The position numbers and the translations under genes were made by a program. The notes beneath the pieces were generated by a model. It was not told the origin of the DNA. It searched no databases and saw nothing but the letters and a program-made list of their open reading frames with translations. Source: Flavobacterium panacis (GTDB lineage: Bacteria > Bacteroidota > Bacteroidia > Flavobacteriales > Flavobacteriaceae). Taken from it: a stretch of 64,000 bases of DNA. Location: contig NZ_JANKMS010000005.1 in NCBI RefSeq assembly GCF_024649945.1, forward strand, positions 124,001 through 188,000. Direction: 5' to 3'. Below are positions 17,484 through 26,717 of this stretch, in pieces (position 1 is the stretch's first letter; each line of letters opens with the position of its first letter).

Positions 17484-17680
17484 TTTGTTTTTTTAGCCAC
17501 GAATTCACGAATTTTTCTAATTACAGAACCCCTTAAATTACTCTCTCTTTAAATTTCACATATACAAATTGTTATTTAACTATGGGACGCAATTAAACAC
17601 ATAATCATAAACATTTGAAATCCTTAAAAATTAAATCTTAATCTGTTTTAATATAAATATAACCTTTCGATTAAAACCAT
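17484..17680. other. Intergenic region between convergent units
   Basis: AT-rich spacer with a short decad-like motif (GCCACGAATTCACGAATT, 17496-17513) of the kind often left in flavobacterial spacers. I see no gene or other structure. Confidence 0.5.
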
Positions 17681-17721
17681 AAAAAAAGTCTTTTCAAAGC
17701 TTATCTCACTTTAAAAAGACT
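17681..17721 (-). terminator. Probable terminator of the receptor/lipoprotein/PepSY operon
   Basis: Arms GTCTTTT / AAAAAGAC with a long loop. The A7 run on the plus strand gives a U-run for the leftward transcript. Confidence 0.65.
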
Positions 17722-17743
17722 CTTCAAAAACAATTGTAATTCC

Positions 17744-18907
17744 TTAGTTTTTCTTTGTTTTTTTCTTTCTTCCCCACCAGATATAAAAACCTGTAATTGG
17801 TAAACTGGCACAGATTAAACTCGCTGTAAAATAGAGAATTTTCGTTGTTATACCACCAATTGCACCTACGTGAAGACTGTAATTGGAACGACTCATCCAA
17901 TCGTGGAATTTTTCGTCGCCTATATATTTTCTTGAATTTGGAAGCAATTCTAAAGTTTTCTGATCAAAATATAAATCTCTCCAATTTCCGTTATGCATGT
18001 CGGTACAGGCGTAAAAATTATCTTTTGGTTCGTCTGGAAAATGAATGATGACAGCTTCGGTATTATGCTTTGCAATTTCGTTTCTAACTTTATTAAAGAT
18101 AATATCCGCAGAAGTCAGCATATCATATTTAGGTTTTGAAAGCGTGTCTGGTTTTATTTCCGATACCACTTCTTTTTTGTTCTTTTCGTTAGAAAAACCT
18201 CCTGTAATCCAATAGGTACTTTCGCGCACCCAATGAAAACTCATAATTAAACCTGTCAACGCAATCAAAAAGGCTAAAAGCAGGGAGTAAAACCCTAAAA
18301 CGTTATGAAGATCATAATTCAGTCTTTTAAATTTGGCATTCCATTTAATTTTAAAACTACTGTTGACGGTTGTTTTATTCCATTTTTTTGGAAACCATAA
18401 AATGATACCGCTTATTAATAAAAAGAAAAAGATTAAAGTTGCCCAAGATGTTACCGTTGTTCCTATTTCTCTTCCCAGCCAGATATAACGATGTCCTTCA
18501 TCAATTTCATGGAAAAAATCTTCGTGATCAACCATTCCGGTAATTTTTCCATTATAAGGATTTACATAAATCAAAGAATCGGATTCTATATCCACTTTTA
18601 TGGTTTTATCTAAACCGTTATACCATACTCCGTGAATTTCTTTTGTTGGCAGTTCTTTTTTAACTGCCGCATATATTTTAGAAGGTGGTAAAACTTTATC
18701 TGCACTTTGGGCTTCAACTTTAAGCCACGGAGATGTCATTTCTTTTATTTCGTGTTCAAAAACCAAAATGCAGCCTGTAATTCCCATTATAAAAACTACA
18801 ATTCCAGAAGCCAATCCGAGCCATAAATGCAGCCAGGCATTGATCTTACTGAATCTGGATTTTCCTTTATTTGGAGGTTTGTTTAAACGTTTTTTTAAAA
18901 TATTCAT
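17744..18907 (-). CDS. PepSY-domain inner-membrane protein (XusC-like)
   Basis: A 387-residue PepSY_TM protein. Four membrane segments are visible (about residues 30-50, 153-172, 203-222 and 360-380), with periplasmic PepSY-like parts between the first and second (IHGVWYNGLDKTIKVDI, LIYVNPYNGKITGMVDHEDFFHEIDEGHRYIWLG) and between the third and fourth. Conserved His residues (HLWLG, HEIDEGHRY, LHNVLG, LHVG) fit a heme-coordinating ferric-siderophore reductase. It is the last gene of a receptor (22604-20262), DUF4374 lipoprotein (20228-18984), PepSY series, the order of xusA-xusB-xusC in Bacteroides. A hairpin separates it from the lipoprotein gene. Confidence 0.88.
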   Translation of the reverse strand: MNILKKRLNKPPNKGKSRFSKINAWLHLWLGLASGIVVFIMGITGCILVFEHEIKEMTSPWLKVEAQSADKVLPPSKIYAAVKKELPTKEIHGVWYNGLDKTIKVDIESDSLIYVNPYNGKITGMVDHEDFFHEIDEGHRYIWLGREIGTTVTSWATLIFFFLLISGIILWFPKKWNKTTVNSSFKIKWNAKFKRLNYDLHNVLGFYSLLLAFLIALTGLIMSFHWVRESTYWITGGFSNEKNKKEVVSEIKPDTLSKPKYDMLTSADIIFNKVRNEIAKHNTEAVIIHFPDEPKDNFYACTDMHNGNWRDLYFDQKTLELLPNSRKYIGDEKFHDWMSRSNYSLHVGAIGGITTKILYFTASLICASLPITGFYIWWGRKKKTKKN

Positions 18908-18926
18908 GCCATTTAATTTGTAAAAG

Positions 18927-18971
18927 CAAAATGGCCTGAGGATTACGTTAATAATACCTCAAGCCATTTTT
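18927..18971 (-). terminator. Intra-operon hairpin, possible partial terminator
   Basis: Arms AATGGCcTGAGG / CCTCaAGCCATT. On the leftward transcript the hairpin is followed by UUUUGCUUUU. It sits between the lipoprotein and PepSY genes and could lower expression of the latter or protect the upstream mRNA. Confidence 0.6.
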
Positions 18972-18983
18972 TAATGTAAAAAA

Positions 18984-20228
18984 TTAGTATGTAAGTTTAC
19001 CAATTGCAGGTAAATAAAGACCTTCTTTGATAAGCGCTCCCGCTTTTGCTACACCTGTTGCAACATCGATTTGGTAAACACGTGCCTCATCACCTGTAAC
19101 AAAACTTTTGTATGCTTTTCCATTTTCAAAAAATAAACTTCCAATTCCAAAAAACTCATCTCCACCGTGATCAGGCAAACCAGTCACAGCAAGAATAGTC
19201 TGATTTGCTAAATCTAAAATAGCAGACTTGAAAATTGTTTTTGTATTTAAGAAACTGTAAACTGCATTTGCAGCATCAACATCATTAGGAATATAAGAGA
19301 TAAAAACTTTTTCTCCTCCTACTGGATAAGCTGCAAGAACTTTTCCTTTTAAAGTACTTTCTTCTAAATTGAAGAAGTAACCTGGATCAAACTTAGCATC
19401 TCCTTTTTTGATACGTAAAACTCCTGATTTAGCAGATGTAACAGGATATCCTCCCGCACGTGCATTCGAAGAAAATGTATAAATATCTCCAGATTCTGTT
19501 TGAACAATTCCAGTATTGGTATAATACATTCCAATTGAAGTTGTTCTAGTATCTTTAATTGTGGTAACATATTCTAAAGAAGGATATTTGTACACTCTTA
19601 TTGTAGCATCGGACGATAATACTTTATTTGTTCCGTCTGTTACATCTTTAGTATAAACTGGAACAAAAAGTTTATCTCCTGATGTAGAAGCTCCAGTTGG
19701 CCAGTATAAAATCTTTTTATTCTCTGGGTTTACAGAGAAATCATTAAACTTACGTCCTTCTACAGAAACAGTTGCAGGATTGTAAATCATAAGTTCATAA
19801 TCTGATGAACTTCCGTCCCAAGTTGCACCAATATTGATTAGTTTTTTATCATCTGTATAACCAGCGGCGTAAGAAGATTCGAAAGCTAGTTTACCATTTT
19901 GTACTAATTTCCCTGAGCTGTTAAGTTTAAAAGAAGCAGCCCCTTCATCATCTGTGCTCAAAGCAAAAAATGTATTTTCAATAGGAAAACAAGTTCCGTT
20001 TTGTTCGATTCCAACTCCTTTAGCACTGATTTCACCGGTCATTAACTGATCTGTAGAATTGAAATCAAGAATATACTGCGTATAATCGTCAAGCCAATAA
20101 GAAGCTACATATTTAGTACCGTTTACAGTTGGTTCTGTTTGTTCTGGTGAATCATCACTACTACACGAAAAAATAGAAAGTGACAGACAAGTCAAAGCAA
20201 AGCATTTTGCAAATTTGTTTACAAACAT
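18984..20228 (-). CDS. DUF4374 lipoprotein (XusB-like siderophore-binding protein)
   Basis: A 414-residue lipoprotein: the signal sequence ends SLSIFSCSSDD (lipidated Cys about residue 22), and the following Ser/Asp residues suggest surface export in Bacteroidota. The mature protein shows repeated beta-propeller-like blades (KYVASYWLDDYTQYIL, KLFVPVYTKD, GDIYTFSSNARAGGYPVTSAKSGVLRIKKG, GKAYKSFVTGDEARVYQID). This is the DUF4374 family, whose member XusB in Bacteroides thetaiotaomicron binds ferric enterobactin. It starts 33 bases after the receptor stop. Ligand specificity in this organism is unknown. Confidence 0.85.
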   Translation of the reverse strand: MFVNKFAKCFALTCLSLSIFSCSSDDSPEQTEPTVNGTKYVASYWLDDYTQYILDFNSTDQLMTGEISAKGVGIEQNGTCFPIENTFFALSTDDEGAASFKLNSSGKLVQNGKLAFESSYAAGYTDDKKLINIGATWDGSSSDYELMIYNPATVSVEGRKFNDFSVNPENKKILYWPTGASTSGDKLFVPVYTKDVTDGTNKVLSSDATIRVYKYPSLEYVTTIKDTRTTSIGMYYTNTGIVQTESGDIYTFSSNARAGGYPVTSAKSGVLRIKKGDAKFDPGYFFNLEESTLKGKVLAAYPVGGEKVFISYIPNDVDAANAVYSFLNTKTIFKSAILDLANQTILAVTGLPDHGGDEFFGIGSLFFENGKAYKSFVTGDEARVYQIDVATGVAKAGALIKEGLYLPAIGKLTY

Positions 20229-20261
20229 GATTTAAAGTATTAAGGGTTATTATTATTTTAA

Positions 20262-22604
20262 TTATTGAAGAAAATATCTAAACTTAACTGAGAAGGAACG
20301 ACCCGGTTTTTGAACCTTGAAATAGTCATAAACCTTTACATCGGTAATGTTTCTGCATTCGAAAGCCAGATTATATGTTCCGTTTAAGAAAGAATAAGCA
20401 ATCATTGCATTTTGTGTAAACTGTTCCGGAATTGCCTTTTTGGTTTCTAAGCTTCCTAAAACTGGCCATGTCAGATAAAAATCGTCTATGTAGTTTGCAC
20501 TTGCGTTTAGAGAAAGTCGGTCTCCTTTTGATTTGACATTTTTAAAGTTGAAAGTCAGATCGGCATTTCCAAAAAAGATCGGAACGTTTGGTAATTGCGC
20601 ATTATACAAAGCATCCGGACTTGTTGTGCCAGTCTTAAATTTGTTCTTATTAAGACTTTTTTGGTAAGTACCATTTACTTCGAAAGTAAGAAGGTCTTTA
20701 TATCCATATCTTAGCACTCCATCAATACCTGTTATTTGTACATTTTGAAGATTCTCAAAAACGGTTTTATCTCCGTCTTGTCTTTCTCTGATAAAATCTT
20801 TTGCCTGTCTATAGATCAAACTAGTTTCGGCACTAAAATGATTTTTGGTTTGTTGAGTCAGAAATGCCAATCCGAAATTTGCATTATCGCTGCTTTCTGG
20901 TTTCATTCCGATATTGCTGTTGATTGTTAATCCGTCACCCAGCATTTCCGTCGCTGATGGTAAACGGTAAGCATGTTCATAAGAAGCTTTTATCTGAAAT
21001 TTGTCTGATAAATGATAAGCAGAACTCGCTCCATAACCATAATTGGTTGACGACGCAGATTGATTAATCGAATTCGAAACCATTTTGGTAGACAATTCAT
21101 AGAGCTTCCCAAAAGCAGAAATTGCAAGTCGGTTATCTAAGCCACTAAAATTGTAACCAAAACCTAAAATACTTTTGTCAATGGTTGGCTCACCAAGATC
21201 AATAACTTTTGCAAATTCTTCGGTTGCCTTTCTTTTGTATGCCAGATAGGTATAATTTAAAGCTATAGAATGCTGATCATTCAGCTGATATTTTAAATTG
21301 GAAGTTAGTTGCGCATTTGTTTCATCGTATACATAAATCGTTTTATTGCCCAATTCTCCTTTGTCTCCTGCATTTGCAAACTGTCTGTAAACATAATTTC
21401 CTGTCCAATCGTAAACTCTCGAAGAAGTATCAATCGAACGGTTGTTTACCAGAGCGTAGGTAGAATTAACATTCAAAGACAAACCTTTGGTAAAAAGATT
21501 GTCTTTTTTGTATTTCAAGGAACTGATAAAACTTTCGCTATCCGTAAAAGCTTGTCCAACCACTTTCTGCATGGTTCTTCCTTGTTGGATTTCTTTCTTA
21601 TTTCCTGCCATTGCAAAACCAACAAGTAAATAATCTGCGAAACTTTTATTCTTAAATCCAGCTTCGGCCATTATTGTTCCTGATTTATAAGCATCGTGAA
21701 AATGTCTATACTTCTGTTCAGGCAAAAACTTTGATGTATTTTTATCAACTATGCTTACATCAACTTTATAATCGTTATCGGAGTAATTCGCAAATGCATT
21801 AATGTTGGCGATAAAACCATCTCTTCCAGAAAATCTCGTATTAACAGCAGCTCTGTGCGTATTAAACGAACCATAACTGTACGAAGCATCAATGTAACGG
21901 TTTACATTTTTGTTGGTTACAATGTTTACTGCTCCACCCAATGCGTCGGCACCTAATTCTATTGGCACGACACCTTTGTAGACATCAATTCTTTCCGCCA
22001 TATTCACGGGAATATTATTCAGCGTAAGCGCAGAACCGTAACTGTCCATAGGAACTCCGTCAAGGAAAAACTTAACCTGATTCCCCGAAAATCCATTCAA
22101 AGAAAAATTAAACGCAGAGCCCAATCCTCCATATTCACGAATACGAACTCCAGTTGTTTTATTCAATACCTGATTTAAATCTGCAGATGTATTGTATGTT
22201 TTTTTAAGATCTACTGCAGTGATATTATAGGCCTGTTCGCGAACACGTTGTACTTTAGATTTCCCAGTGACAGCCACTTCGTTTAAAGTCGCCATATCTT
22301 CCTCAATAGTAATATTCTCAATAGTTTTACTGCCTTGTTTTAAAACAATCGCTTTCTCTGTTGTTTTAAAACCCGTATAAGCAACCACCAATGTATAGTT
22401 TCCAGGTGCTGCGTTAAGTTTATATTCTCCCTTACTATTGGTTAGCGTTGCGTAAGGTGTTCCCTTCAGCGCAACCGAAACCCCTTCTTCTGGTTTTCCT
22501 GCATTTAAAATAACTCCGTTTAAGCTTGTATTGTTTTTTTGTGAATACCCTTGAAATGAAGTCAGCAGAATTGTAATCAAGAGCAATAATCTAGGTAGTT
22601 GCAT
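20262..22604 (-). CDS. TonB-dependent receptor (XusA-like) with carboxypeptidase-like N-terminal domain
   Basis: A 780-residue receptor. The ATG at 22604 is chosen because it gives a proper signal peptide (MQLPRLLLLITILLTSFQGYSQ); an in-frame upstream Met would place 17 polar residues before it. Residues ~27-105 are a carboxypeptidase-regulatory-like beta-sandwich (GVILNAGKPEEGVSVALKGT). The plug (~115-225) contains GVRIREYGGLGSAFNFSLNGFSG and DVYKGVVPIELGADALGGAVNIVTNK, and the barrel ends FSVKFRYFLQ. It is the first gene of the three-gene operon. Its promoter carries a long palindrome, so iron or siderophore control is likely. Confidence 0.9.
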   Translation of the reverse strand: MQLPRLLLLITILLTSFQGYSQKNNTSLNGVILNAGKPEEGVSVALKGTPYATLTNSKGEYKLNAAPGNYTLVVAYTGFKTTEKAIVLKQGSKTIENITIEEDMATLNEVAVTGKSKVQRVREQAYNITAVDLKKTYNTSADLNQVLNKTTGVRIREYGGLGSAFNFSLNGFSGNQVKFFLDGVPMDSYGSALTLNNIPVNMAERIDVYKGVVPIELGADALGGAVNIVTNKNVNRYIDASYSYGSFNTHRAAVNTRFSGRDGFIANINAFANYSDNDYKVDVSIVDKNTSKFLPEQKYRHFHDAYKSGTIMAEAGFKNKSFADYLLVGFAMAGNKKEIQQGRTMQKVVGQAFTDSESFISSLKYKKDNLFTKGLSLNVNSTYALVNNRSIDTSSRVYDWTGNYVYRQFANAGDKGELGNKTIYVYDETNAQLTSNLKYQLNDQHSIALNYTYLAYKRKATEEFAKVIDLGEPTIDKSILGFGYNFSGLDNRLAISAFGKLYELSTKMVSNSINQSASSTNYGYGASSAYHLSDKFQIKASYEHAYRLPSATEMLGDGLTINSNIGMKPESSDNANFGLAFLTQQTKNHFSAETSLIYRQAKDFIRERQDGDKTVFENLQNVQITGIDGVLRYGYKDLLTFEVNGTYQKSLNKNKFKTGTTSPDALYNAQLPNVPIFFGNADLTFNFKNVKSKGDRLSLNASANYIDDFYLTWPVLGSLETKKAIPEQFTQNAMIAYSFLNGTYNLAFECRNITDVKVYDYFKVQKPGRSFSVKFRYFLQ

Positions 22605-22665
22605 TAGAATTTTTTGATTTTGAAAATTAAATTGCCACAAAATTAAAGGGTTCACAACGTTTTCC

Positions 22666-22700
22666 CAAATCTATTTTTAATTATTCTAAATAAGAATAAT
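22666..22700 (-). promoter_or_regulatory. Promoter of the Xus-like operon with overlapping operator
   Basis: The minus strand has a perfect -7 element TAGATTTG (22673-22666). Seven bases further upstream lies a palindrome (22680-22700) with 8-base arms ATTATTCT / AGAATAAT around a 5-base centre AAATA. It covers the place where a -33 box should be, and no TTTG is found there. The start codon is 76 bases from the palindrome. A Fur-like repressor is the natural candidate, but the arms do not equal the classical Fur box. Confidence 0.6.
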
Positions 22701-22843
22701 ATTTAACTTTTAGAAGAAGAAATCAATAAAAAATATCTCGTTTCTTAATAAAGAATTAAGATTAAATTAATATTACCTTAAAATTTTTAATACAAAAAGT
22801 TAAAGATTTCTATATTTCTCTCCTAGAAATCAAAAAAAAGACA

Positions 22844-22877
22844 TAAAAAAAGCCTGCTTATTAGTGTAGCAGGCTTT
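22844..22877 (-). terminator. Terminator of the PLP decarboxylase gene
   Basis: Arms AAAAGCCTGCT / AGCAGGCTTTT with an A7 run on the plus strand, giving a U-run for the leftward transcript. Confidence 0.9.
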
Positions 22878-22898
22878 TAAAATATTGCGGTTGTAATG

Positions 22899-24308
22899 TT
22901 AGATTTCCATCTTCGAAATAATTTCTTTCATTTCTTTAATTACAATTTTTATGTCATTTTCAGTTGTTCTCCAATTTACAAACGAAGCTCGAATTCCTTT
23001 CTTATTTTGATAAAAAGTTGGGGTCATAAATACTTTTCCACTATCATTTAATTGAATTAGAAAGTCATTTACTTTGTCCTGATTTTCATTTCCTTTTAAA
23101 GTAAAACAAACATTGTTTAATCGAATTGGCGCCAAAAGTTCAAAATGTTCTTGTTCAATTAAAGCATTTCCGAAGTGAAGTGCCAATAATGTGCTTTTCT
23201 CAATAATATCACAAAAACCTTCTTTTCCGTAAGCCATCAAAGAAAACCAAACCGGCAATGCTCTCAAACGACGTGAGTTTTCTGGAACTACATTTAAATA
23301 ATTAAAATTCTCCAAAGCATTTCCTAAGTAGGGCGCATTTGAATTCTGAAACGTTTCAATCTGTAGGTTTATATGTTCTTTTTTGATTAAATAAAAAGCA
23401 CTTTCATAAGGAACATTCAACCATTTATGACAATCAATTGTAATGCTGTCTGCTCCTTCCCAACCTTCTACTAAATGTTTATATTTATCAGAAACAGCTG
23501 CAAAACCACCAAAAGCGCCATCAATATGCCACCAAAAATTGTGTTTTTCTTTTAGTTTAGAAATTGCTTTAAAATCATCGAAATCAGCTGTGTTTACAGT
23601 TCCTGCACTCGAAATCAAGATAAAAGGTTTTCCGTTTAAAGCTTTGATTTTTTCTTCCAGATCAGCAACATCCATTGCTTCTCGATTGCCTTCAATTGTT
23701 TTTACAACAGTGTAATTCTGACTTCCTATTCCTAACATCGATAATGATTTTATAGAAGAAGAATGAGGTGTTGCTGTGAGAATAGTAATGGTTTCTGAAA
23801 TTCCGTTTTTAGCAAAATCTTTTCCAAATTGTTTTCCAAACCATTGTCTGGCAACTCCTAAAGAAGTAAAATTAGACATTGTCGCGCCAGTTACAAATCC
23901 GCCCATAAACGAATCTGGAAGTGCTAATAATTGAAGCAATAAATTAATCGTTTCAAATTCTATTAAAGCTGAATTTCCACCTTGTGCTGCTACAGATTGC
24001 GTGTTTTGGTCGTAAACCGATGCCAGCCAGTCACCTGCTACAGAAGCTGGCGTAGAACCTCCAGTTACAAATCCCCAATAACGTGGTCCTGGCGAAGAAA
24101 CCAATAAAGGCTCTAATCTTTGTTTAAATTCTTCTAAAGCTCCCAACGAACCTAATCCAGTTTCATTTAATTCTTTCTTAAGTTCAGTAGAATACTTATT
24201 TGAAGTTGGAATGTTTTCCAGATTATTTAGAAAATTAATTCCCTGCTGTTTTGTTTTTTCTAAAATATTTTCAAAATCGTTTAGATCTTGTTGTAATATT
24301 GAATTCAT
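22899..24308 (-). CDS. Pyridoxal-dependent decarboxylase family protein
   Basis: A 469-residue group II decarboxylase-like protein. The PLP-binding lysine is in DSITIDCHKWLNVPYES, with the preceding Asp/His in FWWHIDGAFGGF. The substrate side contains PRYWGFVTGGSTPASVAGDWLASVYDQN. Members decarboxylate aromatic amino acids, glutamate or diaminobutyrate, or have drifted in function. The specificity cannot be read here. It is followed by a strong terminator and lies downstream of the symporter gene in the same direction (78-base gap), so the two may be linked functionally, for example in uptake of an amino acid and its decarboxylation. Confidence 0.85.
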   Translation of the reverse strand: MNSILQQDLNDFENILEKTKQQGINFLNNLENIPTSNKYSTELKKELNETGLGSLGALEEFKQRLEPLLVSSPGPRYWGFVTGGSTPASVAGDWLASVYDQNTQSVAAQGGNSALIEFETINLLLQLLALPDSFMGGFVTGATMSNFTSLGVARQWFGKQFGKDFAKNGISETITILTATPHSSSIKSLSMLGIGSQNYTVVKTIEGNREAMDVADLEEKIKALNGKPFILISSAGTVNTADFDDFKAISKLKEKHNFWWHIDGAFGGFAAVSDKYKHLVEGWEGADSITIDCHKWLNVPYESAFYLIKKEHINLQIETFQNSNAPYLGNALENFNYLNVVPENSRRLRALPVWFSLMAYGKEGFCDIIEKSTLLALHFGNALIEQEHFELLAPIRLNNVCFTLKGNENQDKVNDFLIQLNDSGKVFMTPTFYQNKKGIRASFVNWRTTENDIKIVIKEMKEIISKMEI

Positions 24309-24386
24309 AAGTGTGTTGTATTAATATTTTCACGCAGATAGCGTAGATAAAAGCATATTAAAAAATTTATTTTTTGTTTGAGAAAG

Positions 24387-25610
24387 TTACCACTTCGTTT
24401 TCTCGGAGAATCGTGAAACGAGCATCGATGAAATTACATCACCATTAGCATTTAACAAAGTTGCAATTGGGTCAACCAATGTTCCTAAAATCATCGCAAC
24501 AGGTAAAGCTTGTTCCATTGGAAAACCATAAACCGTAATAGCTAAAACTTCTCCAATGTAACCGCCATTTGGGATTCCGCCTTCGACAATCGAAACAATT
24601 ATTGTAATTCCAAGTGCCAAAAGAATAGTTGAAGGTTCTGTGAAATCTTTTCCAAACATGGCAAAAAGAAAAGTGATTTTTAAGATGGATGACATACTCG
24701 AACCATCTTTGTGCAAAGGCGCTCCAAGCGGAATTACGAGATTTCGAACATGCGCCGGAATTCCCATTTTTTGTGCCGCCTCCAGATTTGCAGGAATCGT
24801 AGCAATACTGCTGCAAGTCCCAATTGCAGTTAAAGAAGGCGTAATATTATTGCTCCAGAAAACTTTGAAAGCTCGTTTTCCACCAGCAACAAGCGCATAC
24901 AAACTGAAAAATGTAAAGAAATAAAAGATACAAGCTGCATAATAAACCGCCATAGGTTTTGCATAAACGCCAAATAATTGAGGTCCGAAAATCCCAACTT
25001 GATAAGCAAAATAAGCTCCTAAACCTATTGGTGCAAATTTCATGATAATATTCAGCAATTGCTTCATGACTTCATTCCCAGAATCTAAAAAGCTTTTAAA
25101 AGCATTTCCTTTTTCTCCCGATTGCAAAGTCGCAAAACCAATTAAAAAAGAAAATATAATAAGCGCCAGCATACTTTTTCTGGACAATAATTCGAAGAAA
25201 TCATTTGTCGTAACCAACTTTGCAATCTGATCGCCAACAGATCCTGATTCAATATTTTCAAACGGAACTTTCGCAACAGCAATATCTTGATGAATCGGAA
25301 AAAGATAAACCGCAAAAATCATGACGATGGCAGAAATCAAAAGCGTTGAGAGAAAAACCAAAACCATAATAAAAAACAGTTTCCCCAACTTTTCTTTCTG
25401 TTCCAAATTGGCAATTGAAGATCCAATTGTAAAAAAGATTAAAGGAATAATTGCTGTGAAAAGCAAATTCAGAAAAATATCTCCAATTGGTTTTATAACC
25501 AGAACTTTTTCTCCGAAAACTAACCCCAAAATACTCCCAACTATAATACCTCCTAGAAGTAAAAGTATACTGCTGTAACTTTGTAGAAAATTGATTTTTT
25601 TAGTTTCCAT
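24387..25610 (-). CDS. Dicarboxylate/amino acid:cation symporter (DAACS family)
   Basis: A 407-residue membrane protein of the GltP/DctA fold: many hydrophobic helices, the serine-rich hairpin tip (TPSLTAIGTCSSIATIPANL) and the conserved GIPNGGYIGEVLAITVYGFP and DPIATLLNANGDV segments that form the substrate and Na+ sites. Glutamate, aspartate or C4-dicarboxylates are the usual substrates. It lies 78 bases upstream of the PLP decarboxylase gene on the same strand. The usual NMDG motif near the last helix appears as PIATLLNANGD, still compatible with transport. Confidence 0.9.
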   Translation of the reverse strand: METKKINFLQSYSSILLLLGGIIVGSILGLVFGEKVLVIKPIGDIFLNLLFTAIIPLIFFTIGSSIANLEQKEKLGKLFFIMVLVFLSTLLISAIVMIFAVYLFPIHQDIAVAKVPFENIESGSVGDQIAKLVTTNDFFELLSRKSMLALIIFSFLIGFATLQSGEKGNAFKSFLDSGNEVMKQLLNIIMKFAPIGLGAYFAYQVGIFGPQLFGVYAKPMAVYYAACIFYFFTFFSLYALVAGGKRAFKVFWSNNITPSLTAIGTCSSIATIPANLEAAQKMGIPAHVRNLVIPLGAPLHKDGSSMSSILKITFLFAMFGKDFTEPSTILLALGITIIVSIVEGGIPNGGYIGEVLAITVYGFPMEQALPVAMILGTLVDPIATLLNANGDVISSMLVSRFSEKTKW

Positions 25611-25673
25611 AAATTAAATAAAAACAAAGAGTGAAAGTATTCAAAAAGAGATTACGGAAATCGATCTGTTTTT

Positions 25674-25740
25674 TTTGCCACAGATTAAATGATTTCAAAT
25701 GATTTTTAAATCTGTGTTAATCTGTGAAATCTGTGGCAAA
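25674..25740. repeat. Inverted repeat in spacer
   Basis: 13-bp arms TTTGCCACAGATT (25674-25686) and AATCTGTGGCAAA (25728-25740) enclose further AATCTGTG words with about 10-base spacing. It may act as a hairpin between the methyltransferase and symporter genes. Confidence 0.6.
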
Positions 25741-25751
25741 AAATATAATAA

Positions 25752-26405
25752 TTATTTCTCTAGAACAATTGTAGTAAAAGCTCTGTCAACCAATTCTCCA
25801 GTTTTACTTTTTACTTTTTCGCTCTGAGTTTCGGTGTAAACAATTTGAAAAGCAGTTTTTTCAATTAATTGCTGCGCTTTTGCGGTGCTGTAAAGCTCAA
25901 ATTCAAATTGAGTAAACGGAAGCTTTTTCATAAAATCTTCTTCGGCAAATGTCAGACAGAAATTTCCATTTGCTTTTAAAACTCTGTAGATTTCCGAAAG
26001 TAATTCTTCTGGCTTTTGCCAAAAATAAATGGTATTTACTGTAAATATTTTATCGAAAGATTCATCTTCAAACGGAATTTCGTTTCCGTCATAAAGAGAA
26101 AAGAAAGCCTGTTTTTGAGAAACAAAATTCCTGTTGATTTGTCGTGCTTCCTGAAACATTAATTCAGACATTTCGAGTCCGTAATATTTTAGGTTTTCTG
26201 CTTGTTCAAAAAGAAATTCAACGTGGCCTGCGTTTCCGTGACCTAATTCTAGAATTTTATTCTCCTTTGAAATATTTAGATTTTGAATGGAATGTTTGGT
26301 CATATTGATATTCGTTTCGTTCATCATATTTCCCATTTCGATTCCTTTTTCTCCTGATGGATTTTTCAATTGTGAGGCTATGGCTTGTAATTCTTCTTTT
26401 TCCAT
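25752..26405 (-). CDS. Class I SAM-dependent methyltransferase
   Basis: A 217-residue Methyltransf_11-type enzyme. The SAM-binding motif I is ILELGHGNAGHVEFLF (around residue 51), followed by YYGLEMSELMFQEA (motif II acidic residue), FDKIFTVNTIYFWQKPEELLSEIYRVLKANG and FCLTFAEED. The substrate is unknown and the neighbours do not suggest one. The start at 26405 is the first Met before the aligned region. Confidence 0.88.
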   Translation of the reverse strand: MEKEELQAIASQLKNPSGEKGIEMGNMMNETNINMTKHSIQNLNISKENKILELGHGNAGHVEFLFEQAENLKYYGLEMSELMFQEARQINRNFVSQKQAFFSLYDGNEIPFEDESFDKIFTVNTIYFWQKPEELLSEIYRVLKANGNFCLTFAEEDFMKKLPFTQFEFELYSTAKAQQLIEKTAFQIVYTETQSEKVKSKTGELVDRAFTTIVLEK

Positions 26406-26447
26406 GATGTGAAAATTTTAAAAGTTCTAAATTACACAATATCTCAA

Positions 26448-26482
26448 TTCAAATTCCAAATTTTGAAAATCCAAATTCCATT
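26448..26482. repeat. Degenerate heptad array
   Basis: Units such as TCAATTC, AAATTCC and AAATTTT recur at 7-base spacing, with a single base slip, just upstream of the methyltransferase gene. Weak compared with the other arrays. Confidence 0.35.
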
Positions 26483-26502
26483 TTTACAGACTATACTTGA
26501 AT

Positions 26503-26702
26503 AACTTTGTCAAAGTTTTGAACTTTGACAAAGATTTTAGGCTTCATTCTCCACAATCTTGTCATTTCGACGGAGGAGAAATCTTCGTAAGTAGCTCCGC
26601 AAAGTTTTTCAATCTTTGTCGATTTAGCAACGGAGATTTCTCCTCCGTCGAAATGACAAACTGTGCTGACAACTTTGTCAAAGTTTAAAACTTTGACAAA
26701 GT
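26503..26702. repeat. Composite palindromic intergenic element
   Basis: A 26-bp perfect inverted repeat (26559-26584 and 26634-26659, containing TCGACGGAGGAGAAATCT and its complement) is bracketed by two smaller hairpins built from AACTTTGTCAAAGTT / AACTTTGACAAAG (26503-26533 and 26670-26702). A 63-codon frame crosses it but is an accident of the repeat. Confidence 0.75.
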
Positions 26703-26717
26703 TCTATACACGTAAAT

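Noticed and set aside
24472..24816. Leftward open frame of 114 codons
   Set aside because: Lies entirely inside the symporter gene in another frame and has a Cys/Trp/Arg-rich composition typical of shadows.
26497..26688. Possible 63-codon gene
   Set aside because: The whole frame consists of the composite palindromic element; the peptide is just the repeat read through.
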